From Lingula anatina (taxonomy: Eukaryota; Brachiopoda; Lingulata; Lingulida; Lingulidae): a stretch of DNA of 64,000 nucleotides. Positions 55,599 through 64,000 of this stretch are shown piece by piece; positions within the stretch are counted from its first letter, which is position 1; each line of letters opens with the position of its first letter. The notes below the pieces were generated by a model, which had not been told where the DNA came from, searched no databases, and saw only the letters and a list, made by a program, of their open reading frames with translations. Position numbers and translations under genes: made by a program. The DNA lies in the NCBI RefSeq assembly GCF_001039355.2, contig NW_019774670.1, positions 38,029 to 102,028 of the forward strand. The letters are read 5' to 3'.

Positions 55599-56385
55599 GA
55601 GGGAGAGACCAGTCACATCATATGCATACTTTGTGCACTTTTTACTTACATAATTACCAATAAAACATGTTCTGTATGATTGCCTTCAGTCCCAGAGGGG
55701 TTTGTACAGCTGGGGAATCCTTCAGAGTGGTATTCCCACGGGACAAACAAAGTGTGGGAAGAAGCCAGGTCTTACTGTCGGTCTCTTGGCTCTTCTGTCT
55801 TCCTGACGACAATTGACGATGCCGAAGAGAACGCTGTGCTTGTTGATTATGTGCACGCCAATGGTGGAAGTAAGGACTCTCACATTACCATCTCACAATA
55901 ATTACGCTTTTGTGTTTAACTGTGGTAATATTGTTTATCAATGACTTGAGTGTTAATATTTTTATTGTTGTTATTGTTTATGTCAATTTGTAGTTCTTAA
56001 TTACTTAATCTACTTCTTGTTGTTACCCTCTTTGCCTCAATGTCATGTACATGTATACATCAAAGACATTATATAAATTTTATTTCTAAGGTAACAATTA
56101 TTTCAAAATGTACTTGTGCTACAGTAATTTTAAAAACAAAAATGTCTATTATATTTTGTAGCCCATTTTTACACCGATGGTATCAATACCGGCAGCTATT
56201 GGGTTTGGGACCACACCGGGGAGAACCTGACGTACACCAACTGGGCAAGCATTGCGGACGGTATCGCGTGTTTTATCGTTCTTGTTATGTCGGACACTGC
56301 TGACCCGCTACATGGGCAATGGTACAGAATACCTTGTGATCACCCCTTTGATTTTGTCTGTAAACTTTATCCCTCTTTCAAATAA
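54091..56385 (+). pseudogene. PAN/apple plus C-type lectin gene C, frameshifted in exon 1
   Basis: Four exons as in A and B: 54091-54422, 55262-55310, 55690-55869 and 56162-56385 (TAA). A one-base deletion near 54213-54216 (AAGACCACATC where gene B has AAGACCCACATC) shifts the frame. It leads to TAG at 54247-54249, truncating the product to 52 residues just after the signal peptide. Everything downstream is open, correctly spliced and conserved, including the apple cysteines, HFYTDGINTGSYWVWDHTGE and FDFVCKLY. This is either a very young pseudogene, a segregating null allele or a sequencing error. Confidence 0.8.
54806..54853. repeat. (ATT)n microsatellite in intron 1 of lectin C
   Basis: About 48 bp of ATT/TTA trinucleotides. 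A (GA)n tract follows in the next intron at about 55556-55599. Confidence 0.9.
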
Positions 56386-59300
56386 TGGTCGTAAGAAAAT
56401 ATGCTGAGAGACTGTACACGAGATGGGATGTTTATTGATTGGGTATTGGTTATTCATTGGTTCTTGTACTGAATTTTCTGATTTATAAATGCCAGCCTAT
56501 AGATAATTATCAGTGGATCATTTTTCATTCTCGGAAATTTAATTTATTGGACCTTGCACGCGTTACTTCCTACGAACATGTGACAGAATTGGCTCACATG
56601 TTGCCCTTCTGACATGGGCAACTAAAAATGGTTTGGTTGATGGTGGGTGTTAAAGACCTCCAATATCTGTACATACGAGCAGGTTGTTTGTGCAGGGCAT
56701 CCACCGTGTGTTTTCATCTTCTAATAGATATGTTGACATTTAACGATTGGAGTACTTTAAACAAGTACTGACAGCTTTCAGAATTTTTTTAAAGAAACGT
56801 TTGTCTATTGATGAGACTATTTCCCTGCTGGACCAAGGAAACCACACACAAAAAATTGCAACTGTTTACTTCGTGTTTGTTGATTGTTCATTTCAATATT
56901 AGTTTCCAATCTCTAATATTTGTCAGAATTTTAGTTACTTTGTCTAATTATCATGCACTGTTACGTTAAGTCATACCTCCCTGTTTTAATGGCAATAACA
57001 ATCAATAGATCTTAAACAATATCATGAGATGTGCACTTGTGTTTTCGACTCCTTCAAGCTTGCATATAATATCAATACTCCTCGAATAAACATGCATTAC
57101 TATATCTTTAAAAAGTGGTATTTAAGAATATATTTGAGAATATCTACCCGTCTATGTATAAATGTTTGTGAAAGAATCTGAATAAACACAGATGCTTTTT
57201 TCTCACGCTGGGGTTTGCCTCCTTTTGTAAAACACTAAAATGCCCTGGAAACAGACAAAGAGGATGGATGCATTTCTTTTTCTTCTTTCCCCCATTCATT
57301 GCGAACTCACTTTTAAACAAAGGGCAAATCTCTAAATAATGTTTTAAACAAATAGTTTTATTTTGACTGGCACAAGTCTATATAAACTCATGGAGCTTGA
57401 TATGTAATGGACCAAAGTCTAAGCAAATTTTCAAAATTAAAAAAAGTATTTTATGTCACTGGACCCAGTGAAGGTAGCGATACATGGAAAATTTCCAAAG
57501 TTGACAATTAACCAGAACCGCTTCAGTGGTCCTACTCAAAATCTGGTATTTTAACTTTTCAAATCGGTATAATAAAAAATACAGAAATACTTCATGAATT
57601 TGTGCAAAATAATCACTGTGTTATTAATGAAGTTTATTCGACCCGCACCGTCAGGTCTTGCAGTATTCATGAAAACATCCACATCCAATCTCTACACATT
57701 CGCGTGTATTCTACCCATTATTTAGGACATACTGCCATTTTAGGTAGATCTATGCTTCCGTTGTTAATTAGCTGAGACAGTAAATTTAAGATTTTAAGTA
57801 CTGTCATGTTGGCAACTTTGAAAATAAGATGCATATTAAAAACAGAGATATGTCCAGTCTCTCGCTAGAATAAAGGCCTTATTTTAGAATATCGAATTTC
57901 TTTAGTCTTTCTCAGTCATAGCAAGGAGTTATAACAGATTTATAACTCCTTGGTCATAGTAGACTACTACCCATGTGCCGCGAAGTGCACCGAAGCACAA
58001 AGACCTCGACAGGTCAACATCCGTTTGTGTGACAACAATTTAAGGTAATCTAACAGACAACAGTGATTTTGTTTGTCCCTATTGAATCAATGCAAACACC
58101 CAACCAGAAGATGGTGCCATCGTTTCAGAGAAAAAAAGCAATAGAAACGTCACATGCTCTCCATTGTAGGACACCTTTTATTAGCTTCTAGCGTTTCGTC
58201 ATCAGCACTTGCTGATCAAGTTTTCATAGGTCTTTCGAGCATTGGAGGCACTTTTCTCTACACCTGGATACAGTCCCAGTGACCATATAAGAAAATGGGT
58301 AACAGATTCCGTCCTCCATTAGATTCATACAGGTTAAGGTTACTGTGACGAAAGTGGGGTACAGTTTACTGGGACAGGTGTAACAGGAATGGTATATCGC
58401 TAGGAACCATAATCCTTTCCCCATTACTTTGTACAGGTGACTTTCGTCTCATATACTAACCTCAATACTCCGACTAACCCTAACCTGTGCTAATCATATG
58501 GGAGCCCGGACTTCCATTCCTTGGACTACCATTCCTGTTACACCGGGCAGTGTGTCAGAGTGAACAATCTAGACTATCTCCAGGCGAGCAGTGTGTTAGT
58601 TGTGCTATCCAGTGGTTGTGCCAAATGCGCCGCAATACACACTTGAACATTCGCTTTTCAAAATTTTAGATAAAGATATTAAACGAAGCTAATTTCTATG
58701 ATCTCTTTACCTGCATACGACGTAAAAGCAGGAGAAGTTCTTAGGCAACAAATACGGATAAGTCTCACTAATGAAGTATTGCTGTTCCTAAAACATATTT
58801 TTTAAGTAACAGTATCAATATTTACCGCATCCCTCGCATCTTAAAGTCCTATGGACTGACCAGGATAAAGAGGTATTGCAGTTATTTATTTAGCCATTTT
58901 TTAAAGTAAACTTGCATTTCTTTTCTTCATTTTTACGATCACTATCATCGTTGAAAGAGATCAGCCTGTTTTCAAATATACGCCTGTATTTGTGAACCTG
59001 TTCAACCCTGTTTGGATTTCACCTCAAAGAGAAAACGGACCATCAGATTGCGTCCTCGGCCAACAAAATTATTTTCACCGATTAAGTATGAAAGCACTCG
59101 TAACAAACCTAATAACAATATTAATTTATTTTTCTCACTTAAATCAGTTGGATTAAACAAATGATTGAACAAATGATATAAAACAAACCTTTATCCTTGG
59201 TCATCACCAATAAACTCTGTATACAAATAATTTTTTTCAAAAAAAAAAAAAAAAAAAAAAAATCCGGTATAAAGATTCAGTCATTCAGGGCCAATTCCCA

Positions 59301-59703
59301 GTGAAACTAACGTTCTTCATAGATCGACCCAACTCCGCAGATACTTCTCGCTGAATACAATCAGATTAACACGCCTCCTTTTGTTTCCAACGTACTGGTA
59401 AAATCAACTTGTCTGTATTTTACTCAACGCCGGGGGGGGGGGGGGGGGCTTTGTTAATTTATTAAATTACTTGCATTCAGTGAGTGCCCTCGCAGTTGGA
59501 TCGATCTACGTGACACGATAATTTTATCTCGAACGAGCCCTAAAACTTGTTCAGCCCACTTGATAAGCTTAGTTGTACTAAGTACTAAGATAAGCCGCAT
59601 GACTAGAGAGCACTGTTTACTAAATCTTCTCTTCTACCCATATATTTAGTTCAATGTCACCATATGAAAGTCTCCAATAACACAATAGAGGCATTAACAC
59701 AAT
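56386..59703. other. Intergenic region between lectin C and the DUF229 gene
   Basis: The first about 800 bp are paralogous to the gene B 3' flank (AAGAATATATTTGAGAATAT at 52325 and 57122). Near 58170-58215 TTCTAGCGTTTCGTCATCAG resembles termini of Penelope-like elements, but no coding part accompanies it. There is an A run at 59240-59262 and a G run at 59432-59447. No gene is supported. Confidence 0.5.
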
Positions 59704-59878
59704 GGGGGCATTCAGAACTGAGAACTAACAAGTCCGAGGGTCAAATATGGCGACCCTCTACAAAGCTTGCCGTCTAATCCGCTAATAGACACTGAATAGA
59801 TATCCCGTGGGGAAGTATTCAAGTGGGTCTGCCATATTTGACCCTCGGACTAGTTAGTTCCTTGTTCTGAATGGGGCC
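59704..59878. mobile_element. Short fold-back MITE beyond the DUF229 3' end
   Basis: Inverted ends CATTCAGAAC / GTTCTGAATG enclose arms AGTCCGAGGGTCAAATATGG and CCATATTTGACCCTCGGACT, with a 60-70 bp centre. A weaker relative (CCTCGGACTAAGTATGGCCG) occurs near 63040-63063. No transposase. Confidence 0.75.
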
Positions 59879-59945
59879 AATTATACCTGGCCACTGCACA
59901 ACGGGTATCTAAGCACAATGGAAAAATGTGACCAAAAACGTACTA

Positions 59946-62586
59946 TCAACTTCTATTTTCATTCTTAACAAGATCCTTGCAAAAGCAAAATTTCTTCAGT
60001 ATATTTAACTTAATACAATCTCCGTGAGATCCGAAGGCATTCAATCTGCTAACATCTGACGTCACATTAAAAGCATTTCTGGTGACGTCATAGCGCACTG
60101 TAGCCTCAAACTTCCCGCCGCCGGGACGAGTGGAAAGAGTTATCATGTAGTCCTGAAAAGGTTCTTTTGTGGCCTTGTCGTTGTATTCTGGGTTGCCGTA
60201 CCACGTGGAAGTTCTAAATCGTAACACTTTGGCATTCACCCCAATCTTAAACAGTTCGTGGATTTCGCTCAGCTTCAATAAACTGCACGCTGATAGGTTG
60301 TTTGATGTCAGCAGACCATTGATGTAACCAATCACCGCCTTTGACACATTTGGAGCTAATGCAGAGTCGGGAGAGACGGCGGTCCTCCGCGAGCACGTGC
60401 ACCAGTGCGTCTCCACACCGGCCTGAGAGCATGTCCTGGATTTTGGAATTTTCTTAAACAGGGACATTCCTCTGCTTACAGCATTCTTGTAGATGTCAGC
60501 AGAGGCTGTGCGTATGTTGTCTGGGTCGAGCACCTCAGCGATTGACGCATGAACGTCAAAGGGGGTCGTAAGCACCTCGGCGTTGTGTTTCAAATTCCGG
60601 AGAATTTCAGGATAGGAATGAGTTAGTGATTCCGGTAAAATGATGGACATCAGAGGTAACCGGTCTTCCAGTTTTCCTACGAATGTTTCCCGCACTTTAC
60701 CCCAGCGGATACCGTGGTCGCTGAACAGGACGACCAACGTGTCATTAAGGTAACCACCGTTTGATAAAAAATCTAAAAATGACTCCATTCCGGCGTCCAA
60801 CATCCTCGCGTCGTTGTGATCGTTGTGTGAGATTTCGCTTAGGAAAGAAAAACTGAAGAACGGTTCTTTGTTCCTTTGTTTAAAAGCGAGGAAATCTTTC
60901 AGCCACTCAATGAGAAGAAGATAACGAGGTTTGCCACCCAGGCAATACGTTCTACTGGTATTAAATAGTTCGGTGTTCCACAGAGAAATCCAATATGGCT
61001 GCATGTAGTAGTCTGTAGGGGGCGAGATAAAACCTATCCTACCAGTAGTAAAAGTGCTTCCCGGGAAATCTTCCGCATAAAATGTCTGAAATCCCTTTTC
61101 CGCAAAGTTCTTCCATATAAAAGGAAAGTTATCAAAATGATAAAACTGGTCTAAATATTTTCCGAAGGTCCAAGTCAGCTCCTCGTACGTTTTTCCTGTG
61201 AGAAGTGCTATAATGTTTGGAAGGGTGTTGTCCGCAACTTTATTGTAGCCATTAAAAGTTACTGAATTGGGAAAGCTAAGTAGACGTTGGCGAGATCGTG
61301 GAAATTGTCGAATGAAATTTGAATGCGACATGGAATCCATGCCAAATAATATAACGTTCGTTTTAGCAGTTTTGCCGCCATAATTTGAATATAAGTTCCG
61401 TTTTCCATAAGTCCTCTTAGACCCACTTTCATTTATCCCTTCAGACCCGAGTTTTCCACTTTCCTGAGTTCCACTGTTATTAGTCCTCACAGACCTGTCA
61501 CTATCAGTCATCTGGGACCTGTCTGACTCATCTGTGATGTAAGCATGGTAGTTAGTGTAGGTGACGTCATTTTTCTTCGTGCCATAACACGTGACTTTCA
61601 CAAAGTTTTCGTCGCTTTTTAACCGATGGCATTTATGTAAATCAAATTTGATTTCATCCTCGAAGTGAACCTTGAAGTCAGAATTGTCGACTCTTTTGAT
61701 ATACTGAAAGCTGCAAGTCTCAGTACGTTCAAACCACGAAGACTGGAAAAAGATCCACACTAGCATTTAATTGACTGAGTTTTTAGAGAAAAAAATGCAA
61801 CTATACTTTTTCGTAAGGACAAAAAGCAGCAATATAGTCCGCTATAGAACCTACCTCGCCTGTATTGGCCCCAGTTTATAAAATATTAGCAGAATAAAAT
61901 ATATGAAGAATAAAATGAAGACAAATTCTACGATCAACAGAGCCGCTTGGCACGGATAAAAATGGTTAATTTTGAAAAACATTTACTATTACCATCATTA
62001 TCATCAGGCCCGTGGCCAGCAATTTCAAAGGAGGGGTTCTTTTTCTGAAAAAGTGGACCTTTTACCATATAATCCCCATGTACCTAGGTCAAATTTTACC
62101 CAGAGTGGACCTTTTTTCCAACAAAAAGGGGGGGGGTCTTTCGAACCCCCCGAACCCCCCCTGGCTACGGGCCTGATCATTATTTTTTTTTTCAGATATT
62201 TCTCTGTCTAGCATAAAATTAATACTATTATTATCATTATTATTACATTTCTCACATATTGCATCTGACTAGCATACCTTCATCTCCGTGGTATTAACAT
62301 AGAGACATCCATCTTTGATGTAAGTCAGAGGACGTGACCATGGCACGTCACACACCAGAGGGGCACTTTCCCTGAGTAAGTGTTTAATACTAGGATGATA
62401 GGGGTCCAAACGGGGGACGTCACACTCGCCAACTTGGTCCTCAAATACTGAAATTTGTAGGTCGTGCAAAATGGCCGGGATTATGTCGGAGAAAATCTCT
62501 TTGCGGAAATGAAATGCGAACGTAGCACAGAATACGTAGACCAGGAGCGAAAGAAGTATTTTTCTATAGCGTCTCTTCATGGCCAT
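59946..62586 (-). CDS. DUF229 family protein (alkaline-phosphatase-like fold), 701 aa
   Basis: Two exons: 62586-62278 (103 codons) and 61742-59946, joined in phase by GAGATGAAG|GTATGC and TTTTTCCAG|TCTTCG. The N-terminus MAMKRRYRK plus a hydrophobic stretch (ILLSLLVYVFCATFAF) is a type II signal anchor, so the rest should be lumenal or extracellular. Exon 1 continues with the conserved CDVPRLDPYHPSI and LVCDVPW segments. Exon 2 holds the sulfatase-like domain: NVILFGMDSMSHSNFIRQFP (a nucleophile/metal-type D-S region), NGYNKVADNTLPNI, SEISHNDHND and LFSDHGIRWG with metal-type Asp-His residues. The C-terminal part has several cysteines. The family occurs widely in invertebrates and its reaction is not established. 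The gene looks complete and intact, with a MITE in its single intron. Confidence 0.85.
62005..62175. mobile_element. MITE in the DUF229 intron
   Basis: Inverted ends CAGGCCCGTGGCC / GGCTACGGGCCTG, with ATCAT on both sides as a probable target duplication. The interior is rich in G and C runs. No coding capacity. Confidence 0.8.
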
Positions 62587-63130
62587 GGAGGGAAATGGTT
62601 TGTGATGGCCTTAGTTAAAATACGTGGGAAATCCGCCGTGGTCTTGAGGTGTCAGAGATGGACGCCACTTCCATTTTAAAGAGACCTGTAATAGAAGTAG
62701 AGCAATAAATATGAAGAACTACTATTTTATCTTTAAAAACACGGTATTTTCAGTAGATATTAAAATATAAAATGTTCAAAATATTTAGCATTTATCCGTC
62801 TATATTTACAGATAAAAATATTAAGACCCACAAAATAATTCTTGGTGGTAGCAATAGACCAAGAACTATTGATTGGTGCAAAATTCTAGCGAAAAATCTA
62901 CACATTTCAATGCATATCTTTCCTATTTAGTATATTTGACAATACTTGAAGAATCCTCCCGTTATGTCCGGTATCTCGGAGTGTTCCAAGCAGTTCCTAT
63001 TAGAGCGCAGTCAGAACACATAATCCGCGGAATTACTGATCCTCGGACTAAGTATGGCCGACCCCACTCAAAAGCAAACCGCTTTTAAGCTACTGATGGT
63101 GTCACCACCTCCACACGCGACATTTATAGG
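62587..63130. other. Upstream region of the DUF229 gene
   Basis: Should contain the minus-strand promoter and 5' UTR. I see no clear TATA box. It includes a fragment related to the 59.7-kb MITE (about 62990-63090). Confidence 0.4.
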
Positions 63131-63330
63131 GATATCACAATAACTCTTCGTATGAGATCTATATTTCACAATAAAAACATTGTGAACACCTCATAGAAAA
63201 ATATCATATATTCTCTTTTACCACAAAAACGGTAGTTATAGCAATAAGGCCTATTCTGATATCTGAGCTTGTCTTCAGACCACGTGACCTCCACTGATGG
63301 CTATACTCTGTTATAATCTCCGCAGAACTG
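63131..63330. mobile_element. Truncated third member of the TTAA MITE family
   Basis: Begins CACAATAACTCTTCGTATGA and follows the left interior of the 40.8-kb element (TTTCACAATAAAAACATTGT, CACGTGACCTCCA). It breaks off near 63320 without a right end. Confidence 0.65.
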
Positions 63331-63489
63331 TTTGTTCAGAATGCGCTCTAAGTGACGTCTATTCAGAAGACAGCTTGTTTTTAGATTAAAATTACACACA
63401 AAGAACTTCAAGACACGAAAGTTTATAGGTATTTTTAAATAGCCTGTCATAAATTCAAGTAAATTATTTAAAATTATCATAAAATCAGG

Positions 63490-63750
63490 GTAAGACTGGG
63501 TTCCCATACCTACCGCAGTAGATCGATCTGGCAGGATCGATCCATCTCCGAGGGGTTTCTCGCTAAATTGCTTTATGCGTAAGCGGCTAAGATGTCTGGC
63601 ACGCCTACTGAACCTGAAGCCCTCGCAGCTTCGGTAGGCCGCAAGGCGTGCCAGACATCCAAGCTGCTTAAGTTGATTGCAATTTAGCAAGAATTCTCTC
63701 GGAGATAGATCGATCACAGTTAGTACGATAGGGTCTGGGAATGGTCCCTA
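63490..63750. mobile_element. MITE, copy 2 of the 15.9-kb family
   Basis: Outer inverted ends GGTTCCCATAC / AGGGACCATTCCCAGACC-type, then GATCGATC, CTCGCTAAATTGC / GCAATTTAGCAAG, and the central palindrome TGTCTGGCACGCC / GGCGTGCCAGACA. The 138-codon frame across it is a by-product. A C-rich tract lies near 63964-63985. Confidence 0.75.
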
Positions 63751-64000
63751 TGACAAGGAAGAATTAAGATAGGCCTAGAACTGTCAACAATCAATTTTAC
63801 TCAGATTAAATGAATGATTTACATAAATCCTCCACACCTCCACTGCCTTCTGATGCATACTTCACAACGTGTCACTCCTACCTGTATTAAGACTGCAGAT
63901 TAATTCTGTGCACTTTTCTCCTGCAGATATGAATTAGCCAGACTGAGAGCTCTGGTAGAATGCCCCTCCCCCCCCCCCCTCCCCCACACAGTCACACCAA

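Noticed and set aside
63301-63717. 138-codon minus-strand ORF
   Set aside because: Spans a MITE hairpin, no recognised domain and no splice context.
1-64000. CRISPR arrays, operons, riboswitches or other prokaryotic features
   Set aside because: No direct-repeat/spacer pattern or polycistronic layout; the sequence is eukaryotic.
1-64000. tRNA or rRNA genes
   Set aside because: No cloverleaf with A and B boxes and no rRNA core sequence was recognised. The hairpin array at 2.2-2.5 kb has single stems only.

Overview
The window is animal nuclear DNA, most plausibly from a marine mollusc or another lophotrochozoan. The signs are AT-rich DNA with long microsatellites and homopolymers, GT-AG introns, TATA promoters, many MITE-like elements, Ty3/Gypsy and Penelope-type retroelement debris, an inhibitor-of-apoptosis (IAP) gene, PAN-plus-C-type-lectin genes and a DUF229 gene. 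The species cannot be named from sequence alone.

Layout. 1-3.6 kb: degenerate minus-strand Ty3/Gypsy element, an array of covarying hairpins and a nested fold-back element. 3.6-10 kb: AT-rich repeat-derived DNA with no convincing gene. 10.1-13.6 kb: six-exon IAP gene (two BIR domains and a RING) with a MITE in its last intron. 14.85-39.6 kb: the most striking region, five paralogous PLP enzymes (one minus, four plus) and a sixth relic. 42.6-56.4 kb: three tandem secreted PAN/apple plus C-type lectin genes, the third frameshifted. 59.9-62.6 kb: a two-exon minus-strand DUF229 gene (alkaline-phosphatase-like fold). The rest is MITEs and simple repeats.

The PLP enzymes belong to the alpha-oxoamine synthase family. 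In motif detail they look closer to bacterial CqsA, the Vibrio CAI-1 (alpha-hydroxyketone) autoinducer synthase, than to animal ALAS, KBL or SPT. Each has an uninterrupted coding sequence, a basic N-terminus free of acidic residues that resembles a mitochondrial presequence, and a spliced 5' UTR whose intron ends 7-21 nt before the ATG. Copies 2+3 and 4+5 are two tandem units of about 10.5 kb. The right unit also duplicated the divergent promoter and first exon of copy 1, leaving an orphan promoter aimed antisense at copy 3. Swapped blocks in the 3' coding parts suggest gene conversion. A horizontally acquired, domesticated and amplified autoinducer-synthase-like gene is the leading hypothesis; its product is unknown.

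Assembly caveats. Single N characters at 20495 and 46980 join contigs with overlapping ends. The first appears to place an allele with a piggyBac-like insertion next to the empty allele, and the second creates a false exact 1.3-kb duplication. A 276-N gap lies in the 5' UTR intron of copy 5.
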